From assembly GCA_041447245.1 (NCBI GenBank), contig JBGMEA010000015.1, positions 1 through 64,000 on the forward strand: DNA of 64,000 bases, given 5' to 3'. Shown in pieces: positions 1-7,815 of this stretch. The position numbers were made by a program, and so were the translations under genes. The notes under the pieces were generated by a model that was given only the letters and a program-made list of their open reading frames with translations, was not told the DNA's origin and did no database searches. The stretch is from JBGMEA01 sp041447245 (GTDB lineage: Bacteria; Bacillota; Clostridia; Eubacteriales; Anaerofustaceae). Every line of letters begins with the position of its first letter. Position 1 is the first letter of the stretch.

Positions 1-105
1 TAAGATGGTGGTAGCTCATGGCACTCTCTCCTTTTTAAGATTGGTTTTCTCACCTTTATCTTACTGGAGTTTTCTGCTTTGAGCTATCTTTTATGTTGCA
101 CTTGC
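1..105. other. window edge, no gene seen
   Basis: I see no open reading frame with a ribosome binding site and no recognisable RNA here. The stretch could be the tail of a transcript that starts outside the window. Confidence 0.4.
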
Positions 106-252
106 TATGATAATCTACCGGGAACGCATAGTATGCGTTCCGCCGACCCATACGCCCCTCGTCGATAACCGAATCGCTGACCAATCATCAGCATTTTATG
201 AAACATATCACGCGGAATGCATGGCACGGAACGCGTGATACGCGTTCCCTAC
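106..252. repeat. two palindromic repeats in opposite orientation
   Basis: Two 21-bp near-perfect palindromes lie at 121-141 (arms GGAACGCAT and ATGCGTTCC) and 228-248 (arms GGAACGCGT and ACGCGTTCC). Both have 9-bp arms and a 3-nt centre. The second is followed by CCTAC, the complement of the GTAGG that precedes most other copies, so it lies in the opposite orientation. The flank TGATAATCTACCGGGAACGC before the first copy recurs at about 46990. These belong to the palindrome family clustered at 10.8-12.8 kb and 47.0-47.9 kb. Confidence 0.8.
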
Positions 253-289
253 ATTGTGATTGCGGATATCGAATTGCGTATAAAACAAC

Positions 290-328
290 CCGACCACCCT
301 TCACCACAGGATGGTCGTCTTTTATTTT
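290..328 (+). terminator. rho-independent terminator
   Basis: The arms CGACCA and TGGTCG, with an inner CCT/AGG pairing, are followed by a T-rich tract. It would end a plus-strand transcript entering from outside the window or from the repeat region. No matching gene is visible upstream. Confidence 0.6.
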
Positions 329-412
329 TTCTTGTCACGGAAAATAAAAGAGATTCCCTTTCTTTCGAAAATCGGGTATCATAGTAACAACACAACCCAA
401 CCGGAGGAATCT

Positions 413-988
413 ATGGAACGAATCATCCTGACCGACATTCCGGTCAGCTACGACCCCGAAGCCATCGCCGCCACGGCGCACATCCGAAAAGAATCGGACA
501 TGTATGAAGATCTCGAAGCGGGCGCACCGCTCGCCAAGGCAGCCGTCAAAGCGCGTGCCGTGCTCAAACAATTTCCCGTGGACTCGGCGGAAGGCGACAC
601 CGTCACCATCGCGGGCACTCCCTTTCAAAGCAAAACCGTCTGCGACGCCGTTGCGGGGCAGCCGTATGTCTATCTCGGCGTGGTGAGCGCGGGCGAAGAA
701 ATCAGCGCGCTCGATGACATCGAGGATGAAATCGTGGCGTATTACCTCGAAACGAACACGCTCAAACAGGCCTGCGATGCGACCCGTGCCTATCTGAACG
801 AACACTGCGGATATCAAAACGCCGACTTTTTCGAACCCGGCAGCATTGCGGATTTCGCCATCGAAAACAATCAGACGGTCTTTACGATGCTCGGCACCGT
901 CACGGAGGACATCGGCGTGGTGCTGCGGGATTCGGGCTTTATGAAACCGACAATCACACTCTCGGGAATTTTCTACGATAAAAAGTAA
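413..988 (+). CDS. B12-dependent methionine synthase activation domain-like protein
   Basis: A 191-residue protein. The C-terminal half carries the pattern FEPGSIADFAIENNQ...LG...IGVVLRDSGFMKPTITLSGI, which resembles the reactivation (SAM-binding) domain of cobalamin-dependent methionine synthase: a PG-S-x-x-DF/W-x-x-x-x-Q segment, then IGV-L-x-x-x-x-M-x-P-x-x-S-x-SGI. Stand-alone copies in anaerobes are usually linked to methionine synthase or corrinoid methyltransferase reactivation. The start is the ATG behind CCGGAGGAAT; the in-frame region upstream overlaps a terminator. It is monocistronic or leads the small gene that follows 25 nt later. The exact corrinoid partner is unknown, although a URO-D-type methyltransferase lies at 22051-23118. 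Confidence 0.75.
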   Translation: MERIILTDIPVSYDPEAIAATAHIRKESDMYEDLEAGAPLAKAAVKARAVLKQFPVDSAEGDTVTIAGTPFQSKTVCDAVAGQPYVYLGVVSAGEEISALDDIEDEIVAYYLETNTLKQACDATRAYLNEHCGYQNADFFEPGSIADFAIENNQTVFTMLGTVTEDIGVVLRDSGFMKPTITLSGIFYDKK

Positions 989-1013
989 TGCCCGTGAGTG
1001 AGGGGGAGGAAAT

Positions 1014-1229
1014 TTGACAAAACAAAAACGAAGCGCAGCAATTTGCTGCGGGATTGCTTTCGTGTTCGCTCTTGCCGGCAGCATTACCGGTTTTGCGATC
1101 ATGGCTTTCGATGACGCGCTTGGACAGAGCCTGCGGTTTTTCGGCAATCTGTTCTTCATTGCAACTCCGACGTTGCTGCTGATCACATTGATTGCGATCA
1201 TGAAAATCAAGAGCAGTGACGTGGAATAA
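1014..1229 (+). CDS. small membrane protein, two TM segments
   Basis: Seventy-one residues with two hydrophobic stretches (about 9-32 and 42-63) and a charged C-terminus. The start is a TTG preceded by GGGGGAGGAAA at good spacing; no in-frame ATG gives a better start. It follows the activation-domain gene by 25 nt and probably shares its transcript. I do not recognise the family and assign no function. Confidence 0.6.
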   Translation: MTKQKRSAAICCGIAFVFALAGSITGFAIMAFDDALGQSLRFFGNLFFIATPTLLLITLIAIMKIKSSDVE

Positions 1230-1367
1230 GCGAATCAAGCGGATCGCCTTACATACTTCGAATATCGGCGGCTTTCTCGGTTGCTTGACAAACATTGTAA
1301 AATGTAGTATAAAATCGGTACGGGGAGATTGAATCGGCATCTTGGATTCAATTGTTCGGAGGTTGTT

Positions 1368-1658
1368 ATGGATCGTATCGAAAAAAGTATTATCCGATAC
1401 ACGCATGGTGCACCGAAAAGCGCAGCGTGGCTTGCAAAACGGCTGCATATCGGACAAGATCGGCTGGAAGAATATCTGGACGGAAAGCACGCCAAATTGT
1501 TTTATTACGAAAAACAGGACGCTCCGCATAAAAGCATGGTCAGCCTTACGGTGGACGGACTGCTGATGTGGCGGGGAAGCGTGCGAAGCGAGTTTGTGTA
1601 TTCGATTTTATATATGCCGATATTGATGATTGCGGCGCTGTTCCTTTTGAAACGCTGA
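1368..1658 (+). CDS. small winged-helix-like protein with C-terminal TM
   Basis: Ninety-six residues. The N-terminal 45 residues (IIRYTHGAPKSAAWLAKRLH.. then a second helix) look like a helix-turn-helix or winged-helix domain, and the C-terminus (about 75-94) is one membrane segment ending LLKR. That suggests a membrane-tethered nucleic-acid or protein-binding domain, which is inference. The ATG follows CGGAGGTTGTT. The next 230 nt hold a degraded relative of the same design. I do not recognise a named family. Confidence 0.6.
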   Translation: MDRIEKSIIRYTHGAPKSAAWLAKRLHIGQDRLEEYLDGKHAKLFYYEKQDAPHKSMVSLTVDGLLMWRGSVRSEFVYSILYMPILMIAALFLLKR

Positions 1659-1714
1659 AAAAGGGAAGTATCCGTGAGGCGGTAGCGCCAAACGGAACAG
1701 GATTGAGAGAATTG

Positions 1715-1886
1715 ATGGCAGACACCGTAAAGATCATGAAGTATCTGACAGACGGACCGAAGACTTACCATGAAATCTGCGAACGGTTTCGGATCGGAAC
1801 CCCGACCGTGCGCACAATGGTAAAGGCGCACCCGTCTCATTTTGTTGTATCTGCTTTGTCTGATTCTGATCGCGATCAAGGGATAA
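1715..1886 (+). pseudogene. probable frameshifted relative of the HTH-TM gene upstream
   Basis: From ATG 1715 one frame encodes an HTH-like segment (IMKYLTDGPKTYHEICERF, about residues 7-25) similar in layout to the gene just upstream. After codon 40 that frame loses character and runs through the terminator at 1900. The +1 frame over 1833-1886 instead encodes a membrane segment (RLILLYLLCLILIAIKG) and then stops at TAA 1884-1886, as the upstream gene ends in a membrane segment. The simplest reading is an indel-damaged duplicate. A sequencing error or two separate short proteins cannot be excluded. The ribosome binding site is weak. Confidence 0.4.
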
Positions 1887-1899
1887 TTTCGGGAATCAT

Positions 1900-1924
1900 A
1901 AAAAGGGCTTACCGCCCTTTTTTT
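1900..1924. terminator. bidirectional terminator
   Basis: The stem AAAAAGGGC / GCCCTTTTT has a TTACC loop and runs of A and T on either side. It lies between the plus-strand small genes and the converging ABC transporter operon and can serve both. Confidence 0.85.
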
Positions 1925-1939
1925 GTTTGATACAATTGC

Positions 1940-2704
1940 TTACAGCGCCCGTTTGCGGAAAATCATAACCGAAAGCACGAGGAAGGCGACCGATGCGGAC
2001 GCCGTTACGACCAGCGATTTCGTCATCTCCGATACGGCAGTTGCGCCGCCGAGCAGGGCGACATTCTGCGAACTCAGCATCAGGGGATTGAATGCCTGCC
2101 AATCGGGAAAGATGTTTGCCAGCAATAAACCCCCCAATACCAAGCAGAGCAGAAGCAGTGCGCCGAAGGTGTTTTTCGTCAGTGATGCCGAAAGCAGGAG
2201 CGTGCTCAGCAGAAAGACACCGAACATCCACAGGCAAAAGACGGAAAAGCCGAGATACGGCATGGTTTGCCCGGGAAATAAGTAAGCGGTATAACCGAGT
2301 CCGACCAGGAACGCCAGCGCGTATGCCGCCGTCCACAGCAGGATCATTGCCGAGAATTTCGAGGCGATCACCGCACTGCGAGACAGCCCTTTCGTGAGCA
2401 TGTTGATGAGTGTGCCTTTGCTCAGTTCCGTGCTCAGTACCCCGCCGAACAAGATCACGGTGACGATCAGTCCCATCTGTGAGATGTTTTTGAAAAACTG
2501 CGACCACGAATCGAGCGCGACAGGATCCGCCAATGTGATGCTGATGCCTTCCGGCATGGCGGATGCGAGAATCTCAGGCAGCAGTTTTGCCGCAAGCGGA
2601 CTCATCATGCCGAAGATGAAAAAGACAGTCAGCATGATGAACAGGCGATAGGTGCGGATCTGCTCGATGAGTTCTTTTTTCAGAAAAGCCGAATATCCTC
2701 TCAT
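1940..2704 (-). CDS. ABC-2 type transporter permease (YxlG-like)
   Basis: A 254-residue integral membrane protein with about six membrane segments and the layout of ABC-2 permeases: a short cytoplasmic start MRGYSAFLKKELIEQIRTYR, a first TM near 21-40, a soluble loop, then five further TMs and a basic end. It is the membrane half of the transporter whose ATPase is encoded immediately upstream, with ATG overlapping the ATPase TGA (ATGA). The substrate is unknown. Related Bacillus YxlFG-type and bacitracin-type exporters act on membrane-active compounds or in cell-envelope stress. It is last in a four-gene operon and is followed by the terminator at 1900-1924. Confidence 0.85.
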   Translation of the reverse strand: MRGYSAFLKKELIEQIRTYRLFIMLTVFFIFGMMSPLAAKLLPEILASAMPEGISITLADPVALDSWSQFFKNISQMGLIVTVILFGGVLSTELSKGTLINMLTKGLSRSAVIASKFSAMILLWTAAYALAFLVGLGYTAYLFPGQTMPYLGFSVFCLWMFGVFLLSTLLLSASLTKNTFGALLLLCLVLGGLLLANIFPDWQAFNPLMLSSQNVALLGGATAVSEMTKSLVVTASASVAFLVLSVMIFRKRAL

Positions 2705-3618
2705 TGCACTGCCTCCAAAAACAGATGTTCCAGATTCGGTTCCGCTTCTTCGAAGCGCAGCGGCACCATCCGCAATTCCGCGAGGATTCGGATGAGGTAT
2801 TCCCCCCGATCCGCGGGATCGTTCAGACGGATGTTCAGCACGGCATCGTCCCGTTCCACGGCGATATCCTGCGGACCGAGACGGCTGTCGGAAGCGAACG
2901 TCTGCGCGTCCTCTTCGTTTTTGAATTCAATCATAAATCCGTTCTGACGATGCTGCGCCCGAATTTCTTCGAGCGTGCCGCCGAGTCGGATGCGCCCGCC
3001 CGCAAGGATTGCTACATGATCACAGACACGTTCCACATCCGAGAGAATGTGCGTGGAGAACAACACGGTCGTTTTCCCTTTGACGGAAGAGAGAATGCCG
3101 AGAATTTCTTTTCTGCCGATGGGGTCGAGCGCGGAAGTCGGCTCGTCGCACAGGAGCAGCTTGGGTTCGTTCAGCAATGCCTGCGCAATGCCGAGACGCT
3201 GTTTCATGCCGCGGGAATAGCCCGCGATTTTCTGTTTTGTTCCTTCCAGTCCGACAAGCGCGAGCAGTTCCTCGCTTTTCTCTTTGATGCGGTGTTTTCC
3301 CATTCCCGTGATGTTGCCGCACAGTGCGAGATATTCCGATGCGCGCATATAACCGTAATATTCGGGCACGTCGGGCAGATAACCTACCAGTCGGTTGGTC
3401 TTCGTTTCGCCGTATGTAACGGGTTCTCCGCAGACGCGCACGGTGCCCGCATCCGCTTTGAGCAGACCCAGCACAAGTTTCATCGCAGTGGTTTTTCCCG
3501 CTCCGTTCTGCCCGACGAACCCGTAGACGGAATGTTCCGGAACGGTGAGCGTGAGTCCGTCGAGCACGGTGCGGGTTCCGAACGATTTATTCAGTCCGTC
3601 GATCTCGAGTACGTTCAT
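2701..3618 (-). CDS. ABC transporter ATP-binding protein (YxlF-like)
   Basis: A 305-residue ATPase. Walker A GQNGAGKTT lies near residue 37, the signature SRGMKQRLGIAQALL near 132, and Walker B LLLCDEPTSALDP follows, with the C-terminal extension typical of ABC-2-type exporters of the drug or bacteriocin kind. The start is ATG 3618 behind AGAGGGGATG; the frame extends upstream but there only shadows the preceding gene. It overlaps the permease start by 4 nt (ATGA) and the upstream small membrane gene by 4 nt, so the three are translationally coupled. Confidence 0.9.
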   Translation of the reverse strand: MNVLEIDGLNKSFGTRTVLDGLTLTVPEHSVYGFVGQNGAGKTTAMKLVLGLLKADAGTVRVCGEPVTYGETKTNRLVGYLPDVPEYYGYMRASEYLALCGNITGMGKHRIKEKSEELLALVGLEGTKQKIAGYSRGMKQRLGIAQALLNEPKLLLCDEPTSALDPIGRKEILGILSSVKGKTTVLFSTHILSDVERVCDHVAILAGGRIRLGGTLEEIRAQHRQNGFMIEFKNEEDAQTFASDSRLGPQDIAVERDDAVLNIRLNDPADRGEYLIRILAELRMVPLRFEEAEPNLEHLFLEAVQ

Positions 3619-3824
3619 TCCGCATCCCCTCTGCCGAACGCGAAATAGACGATCGGTCCGATGAATTCGATGACCAGAACGATAACGATCCACATCGCCT
3701 TGGTGCCGAAGCGATAGTGCGGATGTCTCAGTACATGGACGAGCGCGGTGATCGCCAGCGCCAGTTCCGCGATGGCAAGCGGGATGAGAAATGGCAGGTA
3801 TTGCAGTATCATTTCCGTGTTCAT
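3615..3824 (-). CDS. PLDc_N-domain small membrane protein (YxlE-like)
   Basis: Sixty-nine residues with two TM segments and the PLDc_N pattern ALVHVLRHPHYRFGTKAMWIVIVLV..FIGPIVYFAFGR (charged HPxxxxG linker, then W-x-x-V and a G-P-x-x-Y-x-x-x-G second TM). In Bacillus subtilis YxlE has this fold and lies beside the YxlFG transporter and SigY regulators. Its position directly before the ATPase and permease matches that order. ATG overlaps the TGA of the upstream regulator (ATGA). The function is probably modulation of the transporter or its sensing, which is inference. Confidence 0.8.
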   Translation of the reverse strand: MNTEMILQYLPFLIPLAIAELALAITALVHVLRHPHYRFGTKAMWIVIVLVIEFIGPIVYFAFGRGDAE

Positions 3825-4942
3825 TTGTTTTCCTCCGTGAGTGTTTGTTTGAGTCGGTCAATCAGAATGCGGAATCGGGGTTCGCCCGAGAGCGTCGAGA
3901 AGGCAGGATTTTGCGCAACGGCATCCACCATGCTTTTCCGTATGGTTTTTTCATCCCGAGGCAGTGCGCCTCCGAGATCCATTCGTTTGAGCCAGGGTTC
4001 CACCCGATCGAAAAATACGTCACCCCGTAGCTTCAGCGGGTAAATATCTCCCGTCACAACGCGGGTATATTCATCCAGCATATCCAGCGCCCGATCCGTT
4101 TTACTCTGCAGAACATATCCTCCCGCGGCGGTCAGCGGAATATTGACGCACAAAGAGGGATGCAAGTGTTCCATGTCGAAGATCTTCGAGATGGCAGAAA
4201 TTCTTTTGAGGGTTTCCTCGAAACGGTCGGGTTTCTTTGCGCAGAGCATCAGATAGGCGGGGAAAAAATTATACAAGACAGCGATGTTCTGATAAATGCC
4301 GACTTGCAGTATTTCTTCCGCTTTTTCGGGATTATTCAGCATGCCGTACGCGGTTGCGAGCAGTGATTCGGGGGGCATGGCGATATCCACAGTATCTTCC
4401 AGCAGATCAATGACAGTTTGCGCATTTCCCGTATACAAATTGCAATATGCCTGCATATACAGCGCCTGCCGAGCCACGGAAGGTTCATCGCTTTCTTCTT
4501 TCACTCTCACAAACAGCGCTTCCGCCTCTCGGATGAGCGCAATTGTTTGCTGCTGATCGGGGGCGAGATTGGCATGATTGACAATCAGAATGCCCATCTG
4601 AAGCAGAAGCGGGAAGCAGGCGAAATATTTTTTGTTGATATCCTGCCAGGATTGTAGCACTTCGTCGAATGGTTTTTCCGTAAAGTCTTTTGAAAAGCGG
4701 CGGTACAGCGCGGCGATATCTTCTTTTGTCATCTGCGGATGGTAGTCGAGCAGTTCATCGATGGTGATGTTAAAATAAGCTGCCAGAATGGGAAGCAAAG
4801 TAACGTCAGGATAGCTTTGTCCCGTTTCCCATTTGGAAACGGAGGCTTTCGTGATACCGATGTATTCCGCAAGCTGTTCCTGTGTGACGCCTTTTTCTTT
4901 TCGTTTGTCCGTCAGGACTTTGGCAATATTGATTTCCTTCAT
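3821..4942 (-). CDS. XRE-family regulator with long helical C-terminal domain
   Basis: A 373-residue protein. Residues 8-62 are a helix-turn-helix of the XRE type (KRKEKGVTQEQLAEYIGITKASVSKWETGQSYPDV). The rest, about 70-360, is alpha-helical and resembles TPR-type repeats (RQALYMQAYCNLYTGNAQTVIDLLEDTV), as in peptide- or stress-sensing regulators. It heads the operon with the PLDc_N protein and ABC exporter and probably controls it. The start ATG is 17 nt downstream of a visible promoter -10. The inducer is unknown. Confidence 0.85.
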   Translation of the reverse strand: MKEINIAKVLTDKRKEKGVTQEQLAEYIGITKASVSKWETGQSYPDVTLLPILAAYFNITIDELLDYHPQMTKEDIAALYRRFSKDFTEKPFDEVLQSWQDINKKYFACFPLLLQMGILIVNHANLAPDQQQTIALIREAEALFVRVKEESDEPSVARQALYMQAYCNLYTGNAQTVIDLLEDTVDIAMPPESLLATAYGMLNNPEKAEEILQVGIYQNIAVLYNFFPAYLMLCAKKPDRFEETLKRISAISKIFDMEHLHPSLCVNIPLTAAGGYVLQSKTDRALDMLDEYTRVVTGDIYPLKLRGDVFFDRVEPWLKRMDLGGALPRDEKTIRKSMVDAVAQNPAFSTLSGEPRFRILIDRLKQTLTEENK

Positions 4943-4960
4943 AAGAATACCTCTGCCTGT

Positions 4961-4989
4961 ATTCTATCTCGGATGCCTTTGCTTTGCAA
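4961..4989 (-). promoter_or_regulatory. sigma-A type promoter for the XRE-ABC operon
   Basis: On the minus strand TTGCAA (4984-4989) and TAGAAT (4961-4966) are separated by 17 nt, just upstream of ATG 4942. Repeated GGTTGA motifs at about 5000-5025 lie further upstream. Confidence 0.55.
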
Positions 4990-5074
4990 TCGATGTACGG
5001 TTGATTGTGGTTGAAAAAATCAACCGATGCGATACATTCTTCGGCATTATGCTGGTATTATGGTTATTGAAAAT

Positions 5075-5104
5075 AAAAAAAGCAGGCCGCTCATGCCTGC
5101 TTTT
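5075..5104 (-). terminator. terminator of molbindin gene
   Basis: The stem GCAGGC / GCCTGC with flanking A/T pairing is followed by a T run on the minus strand. It ends the transcript of the TOBE-domain gene. Confidence 0.8.
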
Positions 5105-5117
5105 GTGTTTGAATGAA

Positions 5118-5330
5118 CTATTCGTCGATGCCGACCATTACGGAAGTCGCCTTGACAAGCGCATACGCTTCTTTTCCGACGACGAGTCCGAGCTCTTTGA
5201 CCGCTTCGAGCGAAATGGTGGCGCTCATTTTGTTGCCTCCGCCGATATCAATCGTGACAATGGCGTTCACTGCACCTTCCTTGACGGAGATGACTTTTCC
5301 TTTGAATTGATTTCTGGCACTGATTTTCAT
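5118..5330 (-). CDS. molbindin, single TOBE/Mop domain
   Basis: A 70-residue protein made of one TOBE (Mop) domain: SARNQFKGKVISVKEGAVNAIVTIDIGGGNKMSATISLEAVKELGLVVGKEAYALVKATSVMVG, with the conserved SARN-x-x-x-G start, EGAVNA loop and A-x-I-x-x-x-x-x-x-L-L segment. Molbindins assemble as oligomers that bind molybdate or tungstate in the cytoplasm for storage or homeostasis. No molybdate transporter or cofactor genes are adjacent. The ATG follows AAGGGGGAAACAGC. Confidence 0.9.
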   Translation of the reverse strand: MKISARNQFKGKVISVKEGAVNAIVTIDIGGGNKMSATISLEAVKELGLVVGKEAYALVKATSVMVGIDE

Positions 5331-5518
5331 GTGCTGTTTCCCCCTTATTCATTTTTTTTATCATAAACGATTTTTTGCATGGATGCAAGAAAATCATGAG
5401 CCCAATCTCTTTTGGCTCATATTCTGAATATGATTGATTGAATATTCTTGCGTTCGGACAAAATTGCGTGCTAGAATATCTTTGAGGAATCCATATAATC
5501 TTAAAGGAGAAAAATGAT

Positions 5519-6022
5519 ATGAAGAGAATAACAGTATTTGCTGCGGTATTGCTGTTCCTGCTGCCGCTTGCTGCGGGGTGTTCGGGAGCGAAACTGCCTG
5601 ACTTCGGAATGACTGCCAAGCAAATTATGCAGGGAGCCGTCGATGTCGGCGGGAAGTTGGGGTATTCCTTAAAGGTGACAAGCTACGAAGCCAACACGCA
5701 GACCGATGCGGGAGTGAAAACGACAGATTATTCCTATACGATCAATGATTACCTATACCTTGTCATCGAATCTTCCAGTGCTTACGGAGATTCAATCAGC
5801 ATCGGATTGGACGATACAGCATTCGATTCAGGATATTCGGCTGATCCGACAAGCGAATGGGTTGCTTTGGTTTACGGGGTAATGAGCACTATTGATCCGA
5901 GTGCGGATTACGATGAATTCGACGAACTGTTTTCCGCCGCCGATGTCATCAGCTACCATGGATACACGTATACGTATTCGGAATATAATGCCGTTTATTA
6001 CGTGATTATTACTGCCGAATAA
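5519..6022 (+). CDS. lipoprotein of unknown function
   Basis: A 167-residue lipoprotein: a hydrophobic signal with lipobox LAAGC (Cys21), then a tyrosine- and acid-rich domain with a predicted beta-strand pattern (YSYTINDYLYLVIESS). The final segment (STIDPSADYDEF...YHGYTYTYSEYNAVYYVI) resembles the end of the anchored protein at 52813-53370 (TIDKSADPAEFQ...YGKYNYFVIDTQD), so the two may share a fold. The start ATG is behind AAAGGAGAAAA. It is probably monocistronic and ends at the terminator at 6042. Confidence 0.7.
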   Translation: MKRITVFAAVLLFLLPLAAGCSGAKLPDFGMTAKQIMQGAVDVGGKLGYSLKVTSYEANTQTDAGVKTTDYSYTINDYLYLVIESSSAYGDSISIGLDDTAFDSGYSADPTSEWVALVYGVMSTIDPSADYDEFDELFSAADVISYHGYTYTYSEYNAVYYVIITAE

Positions 6023-6041
6023 GGATGGATCAATCATCGAA

Positions 6042-6068
6042 ACGGGAATTTTTTTCCCGTTTTTTTTT
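6042..6068 (+). terminator. rho-independent terminator
   Basis: The stem ACGGGAA / TTCCCGT has a T loop and is followed by nine T. It ends the lipoprotein transcript. Confidence 0.85.
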
Positions 6069-6217
6069 GTAAAATGAAAAATCGAGCCGATTTCGTGAAA
6101 AGATGTAAGCATGCAGTTTCGATGATGTCATGACGCCGACTCCGATGTACTGAGCATACTTAAGACAAATTTAAGAAATATTTTATATAATTCAAAGAAA
6201 AAAGGAGTTGGAAGAGA

Positions 6218-6751
6218 ATGAAGACAATGAGATTGTTTTTGGCAGTTTCGATCATTGTGTCGGCAATTATATTGAGCGTAGGCTGCACAAAGCAGTCGGT
6301 GGATACCACGAAGTCCACGGATCTGACCCTCAGCGGTTTCGGTTCCGCGGGGGCACTGGCGGATGAGGATCTGACGCTGGAAAAAATGATGAATTATGCG
6401 ATGCAGGACGAATATGCTGCCAGAGCAGAGTATGAAGCGATCATGAAGGAATATGGTGAGCAGTCGCCTTTTGACAATATTATGCAGGCGGAGGAAACGC
6501 ATATCGCATCCCTGACGGCATTGTTCGAAACATACGGTTATTCCGTGCCGGAGGATACTTCTGCGGAGCATGTCGTTCTGCCCGCATCTCTGAAGGAAGC
6601 TTATCAGACGGGAGTCGATGCGGAAATTGCGAACATTGCGATGTACGAAAAGTTTCTGTCGTATGATATTCCCAAGGATGCCGCTCAGGTGTTTACCTCG
6701 CTGATGAAGGCTTCGCAGAATCATCTGGAAGCCTTCCGCTCTCATCTTTGA
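6218..6751 (+). CDS. ferritin-like DUF2202 lipoprotein
   Basis: A 177-residue protein with a signal ending ILSVGC (lipobox Cys23) and then a four-helix ferritin-like domain of the DUF2202 type. Candidate metal ligands are Glu65 in DEYAARAEYEAI, Glu92 and His95 of the ExxH in helix 2 (AEETHIASL), Glu136 in helix 3 (DAEIANIAMYEKFL) and His169 in helix 4 (SQNHLEAF). Members probably bind a di-iron centre outside the membrane; a role in iron or oxygen detoxification is inference. The ATG follows AAAGGAGTTGGAAGAGA. Confidence 0.8.
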   Translation: MKTMRLFLAVSIIVSAIILSVGCTKQSVDTTKSTDLTLSGFGSAGALADEDLTLEKMMNYAMQDEYAARAEYEAIMKEYGEQSPFDNIMQAEETHIASLTALFETYGYSVPEDTSAEHVVLPASLKEAYQTGVDAEIANIAMYEKFLSYDIPKDAAQVFTSLMKASQNHLEAFRSHL

Positions 6752-6867
6752 TGTGCTGAATTCTTCTGCTTTACAACAAATTTACGCATATTTTTGTTAA
6801 AATTCAGTTAAATGATTGCGGACGCAAATTCGCTCTGTTACAATACAGAAAAAAGGGGGCAATCGGG

Positions 6868-7431
6868 ATGGCGAAGAAAAAGGACGAAAAGAAGAAAAAA
6901 GACGCACAGGATATAGAACAGAAAAAACAAAATGAGAAAGACGCAAAAGCGGAAGTTGCAAGCTTACAGGAGCTGAAGGATGCGGCTTATTTCAAGGCAG
7001 CGTCTGCGGTTTACCGCTTCGGTCAGAGCTTTTACGGGGCAAAACTGAAAGCATTCGGTTTGGACAAAGGTCAGTGGGGATTTCTGACGGAATTGATGTT
7101 TCATGAGGACGGCATTACGCAGGAAGAACTCAGCGAACGTCTTGCGATTGATAAATCCAATACGACGCGGGCACTCAAAGCGTTGGAAGATGCCGGATAT
7201 ATTACCCGCACGGAAGATCCGATGACCAGAAAGAAGACGATTTTTCTGACCGACAGCGCAAAATCCAAGCAAGAAGATATCGGTGCGCTGCAACAGGAAT
7301 GCAACGATATTTTGCTGAGCGGTTTTTCCGACGAAGAAATGAAAAAAGCCCGCAAGCTGATGGAACGGATGCAGGAAAATATTGCTGCTTATCGCAGTGA
7401 ACCGACAGACAAGGAAGCTGACATACAATGA
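6868..7431 (+). CDS. MarR-family regulator with Lys/Glu-rich N-terminal extension
   Basis: A 187-residue protein. Residues 1-35 are an unusual, almost purely charged stretch (K, E, D, Q) likely to be disordered. Residues 36-175 form a MarR winged helix: GITQEELSERLAIDKSNTTRALKALEDAGYITRTEDPMTRKKTIFLTDSA with the D-x-R/K-K wing. The ATG follows AAAAGGGGGCAATCGGG. It is a singleton with its own terminator at 7463-7496. Its target and ligand are unknown; the charged tail is not typical of MarR proteins. Confidence 0.85.
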   Translation: MAKKKDEKKKKDAQDIEQKKQNEKDAKAEVASLQELKDAAYFKAASAVYRFGQSFYGAKLKAFGLDKGQWGFLTELMFHEDGITQEELSERLAIDKSNTTRALKALEDAGYITRTEDPMTRKKTIFLTDSAKSKQEDIGALQQECNDILLSGFSDEEMKKARKLMERMQENIAAYRSEPTDKEADIQ

Positions 7432-7462
7432 TTGCTTTTTTGTGAGAGTGATCGATCCGAAT

Positions 7463-7496
7463 CAAAGAATTTCGCATTTGCGGAATTCTTTTTTTC
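7463..7496 (+). terminator. terminator of marR-type gene
   Basis: The arms AAAGAATTtCGC and GCGgAATTCTTT around a short loop are followed by seven T. Confidence 0.8.
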
Positions 7497-7815
7497 CCCC
7501 GATTTCTGTCATGGAGGCCATAAAAACATACGATACGAACTCTTATATCTCAACAGTCTTTCGTTCAATATCACGAAATTAATATATGGGAATCATTGAT
7601 GAGAATCTGACGGAAAGCTGAAAATGTGTTATACTACAATTATTAAGCGATTGCTACAGATTATTTGCAAAAGCAGCGCGCAAACAATAAACGATTTTTT
7701 GGATGACTGAATTGATCCATCCGTCATACGCAGAGGAAGAATCGGACGGTTTGCATACCGGAACGATCAAGCGAAAAGCACGCTGACCCATCTGTATAAA
7801 ACGGAGGATAATGAT
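7497..7815. other. intergenic region before the TrmO operon
   Basis: About 320 nt without a supported gene. It should carry the promoter of the three-gene run beginning at 7816. I see no strong hairpin or repeat. Confidence 0.4.

Noticed and set aside
335..1210. Long minus-strand frame over the activation-domain gene
   Set aside because: Antisense to a gene with a good ribosome binding site and family pattern; no SD and no protein-like motif.
2701..3861. 386-codon form of the ABC ATPase
   Set aside because: The extra N-terminus only overlaps the PLDc_N gene in another frame; ATG 3618 has the ribosome binding site and the family start.
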